Shown here one piece after another: positions 11,501 to 20,280 of a stretch of 64,000 bases of DNA. A program made the translations under genes and the position numbers. A model generated the notes under the pieces. It did no database searches, had not been told where the DNA came from, and worked only from the letters and a program-made list of their open reading frames with translations. Origin of the DNA: Podospora pseudocomata (taxonomy: Eukaryota > Ascomycota > Sordariomycetes > Sordariales > Podosporaceae); contig NC_085891.1 in assembly GCF_035222375.1 (NCBI RefSeq), positions 2,666,001 through 2,730,000 on the forward strand, given 5' to 3'. Numbering within the stretch: the stretch's first letter is position 1; the number at the start of each line of letters is the position of its first letter.

Positions 11501-12053
11501 TATTACCCTGTTGTTATCTGATCGTACGAGCTTCACTGCCAACCACTGCTTCAAGGTAGACAAGCTCGGCCGAGATAATAAACACCTACCCACTGCCACC
11601 TTCTTGCAATGTAGTGCTAGGAAGCGGTTGTAAACAATCCTGGTAGGTAATTCGGAAAAGTGTTTTGAAGTCATGATGGATAGGCGTTCAAGTCTCGATT
11701 ACCTAGACATGTAAGGACCATCAACTAAACCTGTTTCTATTTTGCAGGAACTCTGCCATCAATGCTATTTTCAAGAGACCTCCCACAATCGGCAGTGGGT
11801 GTGATACTATCTTCAGCAGGCCTTTTTCACCGTAGGAGATCATCGAATCGAGTCCCGAGGCGTACCCGTGAGACGGCAAAAAGGTTTCAGTTGACCTGCC
11901 CCTAATTAAGAAAAGCCCTATTAATTGCAAGACACACCATCAAAATCACAAACGCGCATACTGGCGCAAGTTTTCTCATTCAAGTATGCAGCTCGCTGGC
12001 TGTTTCGCATTGCGCTTCTCCCTCCGAGAGCTGAAAACGGGTATACTCCCTAT
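8596..12053. other. 3.4-kb intergenic between pacC and the Gfd2-like gene
   Basis: It contains the pacC 5' region (with the PacC-site array) and the 3' flank of the Gfd2-like gene. Open frames here (for example near 9125-9736 and 9886-10443) lack coding character, and no protein family was recognised. Confidence 0.5.
8741..10327. promoter_or_regulatory. Array of PacC-type sites (GCCAAG/CTTGGC) upstream of pacC
   Basis: The PacC core GCCARG is established in Aspergillus. In this stretch I count 19 GCCAAG or CTTGGC hexamers. They start at 8741, 9002, 9016, 9025, 9034, 9057, 9187, 9197, 9208, 9237, 9528, 9534, 9557, 9565, 10063, 10097, 10136, 10197 and 10322. Random sequence of this length would give about one. 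They form tight groups at 9002-9062, 9187-9242, 9528-9570 and 10063-10202. All lie upstream of the minus-strand pacC start. Binding is inferred. Confidence 0.75.
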
Positions 12054-14099
12054 CTAAGCATGCAATGTTTCTTTCCCCCTCTGCCAATCATCAACCCCAC
12101 CGCTCTGCACCGGCGCATACGTCGAAAAATTCATCTCAAACTGCGCAGGTCTAACCGGGCGACCACCGTCAGAATCCTCACCACCACTCGTCCAACCCTC
12201 CTTCTCAACCAGCTCGGCAAAAGGAACATGATGCTGAGCAATCCGAGGCACCTGGACACCCTCTCCGCGAGCTCTTCTCAAACTCTCCTCACGCTGCTTG
12301 GCCGCCAAACTGATCATGGCCTGCAAGGTGTAAACGGCGTCATTGCCAGCATTGTGCAGGTTCTTCGTCTGGATCCCCAAGAACTCGCAGACAGTGCTCA
12401 CGCTGGGCTGCTTGTTGCTGCGGACGGCATACTGGTACATATGCTTGATGTCGATAATCTCGAGAACGTTCTGGGCCTTGTAGATGTTGTACTTGATCGC
12501 CTCGAGAAACTTGATATCAGAACCAGACTCGTGGAAGACCAGCACAACCGGGTAAGGGCTGTTGTTAATGATGGTTCCCATGGTCTCGGGCACATGTTTA
12601 CCCTGAACAACCTCGGTTTCACTATTCGCGCTGTTAGGGTGTTCCTCGTTTGTGATTAAAGAGAGTGAGCAGAACTTACCCAAAGTCAAAGTTCTCAGGG
12701 CAACTCTTGACGTATTTTTTGTTCTGAGCCCAAGTGTACTCCGCTACCCAGAAGTGGCGAGCTTCAATGGCCTCGAACCAACTCTGGCCGTTTTCACCTG
12801 GGGCCATGTCCCTGAGATTGGGTGTGTCCAGAATGGCGACGCCAACCTCGGTGATGATGTTCGGATTTTTCTCCCAGGCTTCAACATCGATACACACAAA
12901 CCTCACCGCGGAGGGCTGGGCAGTGGCTTCAGCTGTCTTGTGGTCGCGGAGACCAAGGTAGCACTGTGTGCGCTTCAATCCGTGACCCCAAGCAAGGTGG
13001 GCTTCAAAGCGCTTGTACGCGTTCTTCTTAGCCTTTTCAGTCTTCTTGTGGGAGTTGGAAATCATCTTCAAGACAGAGAGGAGCTTCGCCTGCCCCTCCT
13101 CGGTTCCTTGCTGGATATTGTCCTCGGGCTTCGGGCGGGGAACAAGACCACAGAGGTCCTTGAATTCATCGGCACTGTGGGTGCGGCCAAGAAAACGAGG
13201 TCGAGGCGTGTTGCCATGGCCAAAAACCAGTCTGAACTTGGCTTCGTTCTTGCCGGGGGGGATGGTAAGGTTGATTTCCAACCGAGCATTAATCGTGTCC
13301 AACATATGCTGGAACTGGTAGGTGGGCACAAACAGGCCAGGCTTGGGATGGATCGTCTTGGGCTGGTGAAGGTAATAACTATTGTCAAATCTGTCAGCCC
13401 CCGTCGATTTGCCATCCCACAAGATCAAAACTTACATATCCCAGACCCGGTTCTTGTGAAGTCCTTCGATAGTAAACATTTCCTTGGCCTACACTCGTTA
13501 GTCAATCAAACACGGTCAAGTGATGATGAAAATCCCAACTTACACGCTCCCCATTGCGTTTGCCAACAAACATCTCGGGATAACCGCGGACCATCTTCCA
13601 CGAAACAAACTCGGTGCCCCCCGGAGAGAGATCGCCTCTCTCGAGACCCGTCTCCTTCCACATGAGGCCTTCCTTCTCAAGTTTCTCGGGGTTGAGCTTG
13701 AATTCGGGCATGTCCTCAAGAATGGCTCTCGCCTTGCTGGTCTTGTCCTTTTTGATCAGTTGCGAGGCAATTTCCAAGTTGAGCCGGTGCGGTGAGGTGG
13801 AGTCCTTGACCTCAAGGTTCCTAATATTGAAGATCATGCCACCAGTCGAGTCGTCAGAGTCGTACTGATCATAGTCATAAGTCATCTCTGTTTGAGTAAA
13901 AACCATCAGTATAACCTTTCAGCCACATCAAGATAAAAGTTTGCTCACGCTCGATCATCTCCTCATCCACACTCCGCCAGAAAGAAGGGTCGATGCCCTT
14001 GAACAAATCGGGCTCGCCAGTGGCGGCCACCAACTGCTCAATGAAGGCCTCGTCGGCCTCGCGCTCCTCGGCAGGAAACATGTTGTTGGTGGACATCAT
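12054..14099 (-). CDS. Gfd2/YDR514C-like DEDDh exonuclease-fold protein (QIP-like)
   Basis: Five exons fit: 14099-13949, 13887-13544, 13488-13436, 13378-12680 and 12630-12054. The introns are 61, 55, 57 and 49 nt, and the product is about 607 aa. The C-terminal half is an RNase H-like domain with DEDDh residues: FVCIDVEAW (D-x-E, about residue 340), FHESGSD (about 453) and HNAGND (about 510). The wording of these motifs matches fungal Gfd2/YDR514C proteins. Neurospora QIP, the exonuclease that removes the passenger strand of siRNA, has a comparable domain, so an RNA-processing role is possible but unproven. The N-terminus (DLFKGIDPSFWRSVDEEMIE) is acidic. I took the first in-frame ATG (14099, MMSTNNMF). 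The frame stays open upstream to about 14597 without an ATG and runs through a dispersed repeat, so a 5' exon could be missing. Confidence 0.82.
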
Positions 14100-14310
14100 G
14101 TACGTGTCCACGGGGTCCTTGGTCTTCCCCTCGTTCACCGAGGAAACGTCGCTCTCCGACGTGGTCCAGTCCTCAAACTCTAGTTCGCTGGTCAGCAAAA
14201 AGATCCCGTCAAAGTCTGGCTCGCTCGCGGACAGCCTCACCGGCTGAAACCGGACAAGCCGGGAGCGCAGGCGACTCTCCGTCGCCGGCACGCGCGGGAT
14301 CTCTCGTCCC

Positions 14311-14454
14311 AGCGCTTCTCTGCGCCGCGTCAGCGGCCGCGGCGTTTTTTTGGGCTCGCTCGCCCGCGAGGGCGGGGGCCCACGCAAACCAGGGGGTGCT
14401 GAAAGAAAAGTCCATCTTTGGCAAATTTCTTTGCCAAATTGCTCGTCGGTCTCT
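14311..14454. repeat. Dispersed repeat, copy B, at the 5' side of the Gfd2-like gene
   Basis: About 144 bp alignable to 5119-5240 plus 5631-5662, but without the MITE. It contains GGCAAATTTCTTTGCC where copy A, once the MITE is removed, has the reverse complement GGCAAAGAAATTTGCC. Copy B is more GC-rich and less decayed. On the minus strand it encodes MDFSFSTPWFAWAPALAGER in one frame and stays open in the frame of the Gfd2-like gene. A donor-like site (RC gtaagc) lies just upstream at about 14480, so the repeat may sit in a 5' intron. Confidence 0.65.
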
Positions 14455-15302
14455 AGGGAAAGAGAAAAGAGGGAAAAGCTTACCAGTCGTAGGTCTGCGC
14501 TGCAAATACTCGCAGCCTGGATTTCTTGGGGACGGCAACTAAGCGGCAAGGGCAATGGTGTCGTCGATGACGGGGGTGGGTGCTCAAGACTAAGCAAGCC
14601 TGGTGCTTGATGATGTCGTTGTGGGCGAGGGGTAGGTGGGTGGCAGACGACGACTAATCGCTTAGTCGTTCCTCAAAGTCGGTTGTGCGAGGGAGAGAGT
14701 TCTCAGGAAGGAAGGAAGCAAGGAGCGCAGTGAATGTGGGTGGAAAAGGAGACAAAATTGGGCACCAAGAGCAAGCAAACGGACAAACACTTGGCAGAGT
14801 ACAGTATGAGAGTCAAAGACAAGCAAAACCATGGGTTAGAATAACATGAAATTGTTCCCTTCACACGTTTCGGGCGAGATTGTTTACCTTCAAGAGAGTT
14901 GGCCAAGGGGTGATGTTGAAAGTAAATATGAGGCTCATTCCTTAGTATGACTGGGCATGCATTGGTGGAGCCCAGCGGCCTGCATGGCTCACCCAGGCTC
15001 ACCATCGCTGTCTGCTGGAAGCACACCAGGCATCCAAGCCAATTGTTCTGGTGCATAAAACAGTTCTCATGTACAATATTAACCAGTAACTCTGCCTGTC
15101 GTGTTACCTCAAAAACTAAGGCCATGGGGGGAACCTCAGCAGGTATTGCAAAGGATTTCCCCAGAGAGCGAACATGAGTGCTCAAAGAATGTGATGAAAG
15201 TCATCCTCAGAATCCCAGTGCTATTTTCAATGCTTTAAACTATCTCTACCCCACAGCACTCTCACTCCCAAAATCTGCAATTTACAATCTCCCCTTTGAT
15301 TA
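14455..15302. other. Intergenic between Gfd2-like gene and CWC22
   Basis: Divided between the 5' flank of the Gfd2-like gene and the 3' flank of CWC22. A T-C-rich tract lies just beyond the CWC22 stop. No gene was recognised. Confidence 0.4.
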
Positions 15303-18233
15303 TTAAACCCTCCCCCTCTTCGCCACCGGCGACCTAGACCTCGATCTCGAACTGCTGTAATACCTCCTCTTGTTCCCATAACCCCCAACAGACCTCGACC
15401 TCGACCTTGAAGGCGACCGTCTCCTCACATCCCCATCCCGACTCCTAGGCGGATGCCCTAAAGGTGAGGGCGAGCGCGTATACCGCATTTGCTTCCTAGC
15501 AGGAGGAGAACCCCGAGTTTTACTCCGGCTTCTACTAACAGAGTAAGAATCATCCCTCCTCCGCTTGACAGCCGTGGACCGATCAGCAACGGGAGAGCCA
15601 GATCTCGAATACGACATGCTGCGCGTACGGCTGCGGCTGCGGCCACGGCGGGGTGGCGGTGAAAAGCTCCTATCCCTGGCATTCCCCACAGGACTCCGAG
15701 CCCGTGGCGGAGGGGACCGTGACCAGCTCCTACTACGGCTTCTGCTCATGCTGCGGTCCCTGCTAAGGCTCCGGCTGTCGCGGCGGCCAGCACGTGGTGG
15801 GGGAGAACGAGAAATAGATCGTCTGGGAGAAACGGAACGAGAATAGCTGCGGCTTCTGCTACGGCTGTAAGAATCGTCCCTCGCCCGACGAGGCGGAGTG
15901 CGAGACAGAGACCGGCCCCTGCTGATGGCCTTGCGCGGTGGTGTCCGAGAACGAGACCGAGAAGAGTAAGACGAATAAGACGAGTAGCTGGACACTGACT
16001 CCGAGTCTGAGTCCGCAGGTGGTGCCGGCAGCGCTGGTTTCGGCATGTTCTGCAGGAACTCTCTCATCTTGTCGGTGAGGTAGCCCATCTTGATCGAAGT
16101 GAAGTAGTTGATCGAGAAGCGGATGTTGCGCGGTTCGTCGTGCGGGAACAGGCCCTCCAGGCTCGGCTTCAAGATATCCTCCGACAGCCTCGTCTTGAGC
16201 TTGACAGTGCCCATATTTTCCTGCAAGTCCTCAAACAGAATCTTGATGAAAATACGGCTCGCCGAAGTCGTCTCCTCCTCGTTCAGGTGAATGATCGAAA
16301 GAACATGCCAGCCAATCGAATCCGACGACAACAAATGCCCAAAGAACCTCGCGATATTCCTCAGCTTGTTCGTCTCGTACCGATGAATCGTCGTATAGTA
16401 CTTCATAAACGACTCCTCAAACAGCTCCATCCACATCCGATTCAGCCTCGCAAACCTCTCTCCCAGCAACCCCATAAACTTGAGATACACCTTCTCCTGC
16501 GCGCATGACTCCACGATCATGGACACCAACTCGGGCTCCTGTCCCACCGGCAACCTCAACTTCATCAGCTTATGCGCCGCCTCCTCCGGATCCGCACTCG
16601 ACTGAATGCTCAGGTAAATCGTCCTCCGCAAGTTGACCAAATCAGCATTGCTCTGATCCTTGATCTCAATCGCCTTTGTCTCCTCCTCCTCCTCCTCGTC
16701 CTCACTATCACTCTCCTCACTCCCGCTCCCATCCTCATCCTCACTCCCGCTCTCCTCTCCCAAAATCTGCGCCTTCAACTTCTTATACTCGGCCTCATTC
16801 GCCTCCCAATCCGGATCAAACTTGAAAATATTCAGCGTATCCTCCGTCTTGATATCCTCATCCAGCCCAATCTTGTGCGTGATCTGATCCTCCTCCTCCA
16901 CCAGGTCCAACTCCTCCTTGATCACCGGATTGTCCTTGTACTTGTCCTTCCTGACCTGAAACAGCACCTCGATCATGTACTGCGTCCTCTTGTCGATATC
17001 GGCCTCGTGCAAGATGCGCCTAAACTCATCAAACACGGCGTGCGCCATCGTAGGCGACATCTCCTCCAGAAACAACCCCACCTCCCTCATCAACCCAACC
17101 GCAATCTCCACGCTGTCGTCCGTCGGCTTCCGCAGCAACAGCAGCAGCATCTGCGCCGCGAGGTTCTCGTGAACGACTTGATTGTTGACCAAATGCGCAA
17201 TAAACATGGTACTCGACAAGCAAACCGCCTTGTCATTCCTCTTGAAAGCCTTCCGGAACCGCATAATCAACCTCTTGACCAGCAACTCCCCAACCTGCGG
17301 CAGCTTCGTGTTGCAAATGGCAGCCAGACAAGCGTAAATAGGAGTAAACGGCAAACTAGCATGCTGCGCCTTGAGCAGACTCTGACAAAACAACCCTCTG
17401 CCCCTGATCAAATTCTCATTGAACAGCTCGGGAACCACAAACTTGATATTCGCCGTGTTGACCTTGTTGACCAAGCCATTGATCGACTTCTTCAACGCTT
17501 CCCAAGCCATGCGTTGATACTCCTTGCTCGTCTTGTCCGTAATAGCAGCCTGCAAAGCGCGCAGCTTCTGCGGTGGCAGATACACGCCCTGACTGCGAAG
17601 GTTGAGCAGCTTCTGGTATTCAGCCCTCATATCCTCAAGCTTTTCCTCTTCCGTCTTCGCCGGCGGCGCAGGAGGAGGGGGGGTGCGCTCTCTCATGGCC
17701 GGCGCAACAGGAGCAGGGCGGTACCGATCCGGCCCATCGCGGCGAGGGGGCGGGGAATGTCTTCTCGGAGGCGGCGACCGGCCATGATGTCTCGAAGGGG
17801 GGCTCCGATCCCTAATCGGATAGCGGCGCTCATCATCTCTGTCCCTCGGCGAAAAAGACCGTCGGTCCCGTGGAGAGAAGGATCGGTTTCTGCGCGCTGG
17901 CGATTGACGGCGGGAATGGGCCGGCGTCGGGGATCTCTGAGGAGAAGCATCGCGTGAGTGCACCTCCCCATTCTCCATCGGTGATCTGGATCTAGACCTC
18001 TCCTCATGGCGGTGCTCTCCCGACTCTCTGGACGGCGACCTCTCATCAACTCCATCTCTCCTCGGCGTCGACGATCGTCCTCGAGAATCCTGTGACATCT
18101 CCCTTTCTCTCCTCGGCGTCGGCGATTTTGATTTCGACACCGATCTCGATCTTGACCTCGACTGGCGTGGACTAGGCGACCTCTCAACCTGTCGCGTAAT
18201 CGAGGCGCTCTCCTCCCTCTCCGGTGTCGCCAT
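15303..18233 (-). CDS. cwc22: Pre-mRNA-splicing factor CWC22
   Basis: Spliceosome-associated protein of 976 aa that in other species helps the first catalytic step and, in animals, recruits eIF4A3 for the exon junction complex. It is a single exon. The first in-frame ATG is at 18233 (MATPEREESASITRQVERSP); the upstream open frame has none. An RS-rich N-terminus (about residues 20-200) is followed by a MIF4G domain (about 240-430, RMAWEALKKSINGLVNKVN through FDEFRRILHEADIDKRTQY). Next are the typical acidic EDIKTEDTLNIFKFDPDW segment and an Asp/Glu-rich linker. An MA3 domain follows (about 540-660, LRRTIYLSIQSSADPEEAAH). The final 250 residues are a dense RS domain (SRSRSRSYSRS). Both ends are RS-rich. 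It diverges from DPM2, with 460 bp between start codons. Confidence 0.96.
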   Translation of the reverse strand: MATPEREESASITRQVERSPSPRQSRSRSRSVSKSKSPTPRREREMSQDSRGRSSTPRRDGVDERSPSRESGEHRHEERSRSRSPMENGEVHSRDASPQRSPTPAHSRRQSPARRNRSFSPRDRRSFSPRDRDDERRYPIRDRSPPSRHHGRSPPPRRHSPPPRRDGPDRYRPAPVAPAMRERTPPPPAPPAKTEEEKLEDMRAEYQKLLNLRSQGVYLPPQKLRALQAAITDKTSKEYQRMAWEALKKSINGLVNKVNTANIKFVVPELFNENLIRGRGLFCQSLLKAQHASLPFTPIYACLAAICNTKLPQVGELLVKRLIMRFRKAFKRNDKAVCLSSTMFIAHLVNNQVVHENLAAQMLLLLLRKPTDDSVEIAVGLMREVGLFLEEMSPTMAHAVFDEFRRILHEADIDKRTQYMIEVLFQVRKDKYKDNPVIKEELDLVEEEDQITHKIGLDEDIKTEDTLNIFKFDPDWEANEAEYKKLKAQILGEESGSEDEDGSGSEESDSEDEEEEEETKAIEIKDQSNADLVNLRRTIYLSIQSSADPEEAAHKLMKLRLPVGQEPELVSMIVESCAQEKVYLKFMGLLGERFARLNRMWMELFEESFMKYYTTIHRYETNKLRNIARFFGHLLSSDSIGWHVLSIIHLNEEETTSASRIFIKILFEDLQENMGTVKLKTRLSEDILKPSLEGLFPHDEPRNIRFSINYFTSIKMGYLTDKMREFLQNMPKPALPAPPADSDSESVSSYSSYSSYSSRSRSRTPPRKAISRGRSLSRTPPRRARDDSYSRSRSRSYSRSVSPRRSISRSPPPRAGRRDSRSLSRDRSMSRSRSRSWSRSPPPRARSPVGNARDRSFSPPPRRGRSRSRTRSMSYSRSGSPVADRSTAVKRRRDDSYSVSRSRSKTRGSPPARKQMRYTRSPSPLGHPPRSRDGDVRRRSPSRSRSRSVGGYGNKRRYYSSSRSRSRSPVAKRGRV

Positions 18234-18694
18234 CGTCTTTTCTTTATCCCACACGCGTGTTTTCCAATGATTTGTCCCTGATAAACTCTCGCGCGCCAAT
18301 TCGTTTCTCAGTTTCGCAGAAAAGCGATGTCGATTTGACAATTTCGTTGCCGATGGAAAGTTTAACAAGGCTGTGTTTGCAACAGTTTCCGTCCTCAAGC
18401 GCAACCTGCACCTACAGTTGCACTAACCGTTGGCCCCACTTTTTACTTTTCTCTTCTTGCCTGCCGGGAAGCTCCCCCCCCCCAAGAAAACGCGAACCCC
18501 TGACGCGCCACTGGCCAGGCCACCGTGGAACTGAGCTTCAGCGTTGCTGTCCCGAACTTTGCGACAACCACCAACCATCAACACCACCACCACTTGCCTC
18601 GTCCACCACCGTCAACAACCTTGACGATTTAACGTTTAATTCAATTCAATTCACTCCTTTACACCTTTTATTTATTTATTTTCCCAATCTCACA
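18234..18694. promoter_or_regulatory. Divergent promoter of CWC22 and DPM2
   Basis: The 461 bp between the two ATGs must carry both promoters. An AT-rich tract near 18640-18690 directly precedes the DPM2 start. No known operator motif was recognised. Confidence 0.5.
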
Positions 18695-19132
18695 ATGGTC
18701 TGTCTTCCTCCCCATCCCCCCCTTTGCCACCACCCGCCCTATCTAACACTGGTTAATCTCCAGCTCGACAAACTCACCGGCCTCGCCATGCTAGCAGCAG
18801 CCTCCGCCGTCTTCCTCTACTACACAATCTGGACTCTTCTTATGGTACTTACTTCCTTCATTCCTCCCCTTCTCCCCTTTTCCTTTTAACCCCCCTCACC
18901 CAGACCCATCACTAATAATCCAAAAACCCAACAGCCCTTCGTAGACTCCGACCACCCCCTCCAAAACTTCTTCCCCCCCCGCGTCTGGGCCATCCGTCTC
19001 CCCGTCATCCTTGTCCTCCTCGGCTCCGCCGTCGTCGGCTCCTTCCTCTCCATCGTCATGATCAGGTCCAACCGCAAAAAGGCCCTCAAGGCCGCCAAGG
19101 CGGCCGAGGAGGCGGCCAAGAAGAAGTCTTGA
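18695..19132 (+). CDS. dpm2: Dolichol-phosphate mannose synthase subunit 2 (DPM2)
   Basis: Small ER membrane protein (93 aa) that stabilises the DPM synthase, which makes dolichol-phosphate-mannose for N-glycans, O-mannosylation and GPI anchors. The family sequence starts at LDKLTGLAMLAAASAVFLYY (transmembrane segment 1), followed by TIWTLLMPFVDSDHPLQNFF. Transmembrane segment 2 is WAIRLPVILVLLGSAVVGSF, and a Lys/Ala-rich cytosolic tail follows. Exons are 18695-18697 (the ATG alone), 18764-18844 and 18935-19132. Intron 1 is 66 nt (gtctgt...tccag) and intron 2 is 90 nt (gtactt...aacag). The ATG-only first exon is inferred from the frame and the good acceptor at 18763. The short CTAAC box at 18743-18747 supports it. 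A filamentous-fungal DPM2 of this size is expected. Confidence 0.88.
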
Positions 19133-19623
19133 ATCAAACACTACGCTATTTGTTTTGCATTGTTGGAGGAGGAGGAGGAGGCCATTATCACTGTGAAGAA
19201 GGATGGGTTGATTTAGCCCAGGGTGGCAGGCAGTTCGTGAGAAAAGGAAGGGATCTATCTATCTATAATACACCACAACCATCTTGTTGGGACAACAACA
19301 ACAACAACAACAACAGCAACAAGTGGGAAATAACGAGACAGAGAGAAAGTGAAAAAAAAAGGAAAAAAGACTAATAAAATACCTTGCCTACCCTTGCTCC
19401 TCCAACAGAAGAGCAAGATCAAAACACACCAAGAGCCACATATTGTCTCATATCAACCAATGCAACCTGTCGGCCATTATATCAAAAACCATGTCAATAC
19501 TCACTCTCTCGTACAAAGCTACTGGGATATTCCATCCATCACCACCCCCTTCCCAACTCCACTACTATACCTCCGTGCTCCCCACACCACTACCAAAAAA
19601 TCTCCAAAAGAATAGAGGATGAG
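19133..19623. other. Intergenic, 3' flank of DPM2
   Basis: Contains a (GGA)n tract near 19164, an (AAC)n microsatellite near 19293-19320 and A-rich stretches. No gene was recognised before the tRNA. Confidence 0.4.
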
Positions 19624-19715
19624 TGCGGTTTATGTGGATCGAACACATGACCTTCAGATTGTAAATTACCAAAGTTGACTTCAGTCTGACGCTCTCCCAA
19701 CTGAGCTAAACCCGC
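19624..19715 (-). tRNA. tRNA-Phe(GAA) with 19-nt intron
   Basis: Read on the minus strand it starts GCGGGTTTAGCTCAGTTGG (D arm) and has the anticodon stem TCAGA/TCTGA. The loop is CTGAAG|A, with the intron after position 37, and the T arm is ATGTG-TTCGATC-CACAT. It ends ACCGC plus discriminator A. Anticodon GAA reads Phe codons. The intron is 19 nt. The acceptor stem has a G5-A68 mismatch, also present in the second copy. Confidence 0.93.
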
Positions 19716-20280
19716 TACTTGTTGATGCATCATCATTTTAATATCACAGTCCATATCTGCCTTTCCCTATCCCTTTCCCTTTCCCCCCTTCACCACATAC
19801 ACAATCACTTTCATATTGGAACCCAAAAAGATTTGTCAAACACCATCCTTTTTATTGAGGATCAATGTCCAACTAAAAAAAAAAAAAAAAATCAAAAAAA
19901 AAAAAAAATCCCGACTATTCACTTTCATCCTCGTTTTCATCGGGACAAAAACTATCTACTTGATTGGTGTTTGTCGGTTTCTGGTTGTTGTTGTTATCAT
20001 GCCCACCCTCCACTCGCCGTCACTCCTCAGTAACAGGCCCCTATTCCAAACCCAACCCATAACCCCCAAAGCCTGACCCCTCTGTCCAAAATAGACACAA
20101 AAGCCAAACTTACCCAAACGCCCAACCCCCAAGAGTAGAGTTAGTAGTAGTTATTGATGTTTAATCCCACACACGAAAGCAACACAAACCCGGTCTCAAC
20201 TCCCGCATGTTGCTGCCGCTGCTGACCCATCTATAAAATCCCTTCCTTCCCCCCAAAAAAAAACTCCTCGCTTCATTCGC
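19716..20280. other. Intergenic between tRNA-Phe and the BCAS3-like gene
   Basis: Includes two adenine runs near 19876-19907, CCCTTT-type pyrimidine repeats near 19762 and no recognisable gene. Confidence 0.4.

Noticed and set aside
12652-13665. 337-codon plus-strand open frame
   Set aside because: Antisense to the Gfd2/QIP-like exons, and it crosses their splice sites.
16572-17957. 461-codon plus-strand open frame
   Set aside because: Antisense to CWC22; Leu/Arg-rich composition is a shadow of the conserved MIF4G coding sequence.
18224-18889. 221-codon plus-strand frame over the DPM2 start
   Set aside because: Spans the intron and promoter of DPM2 and is not the conserved frame.
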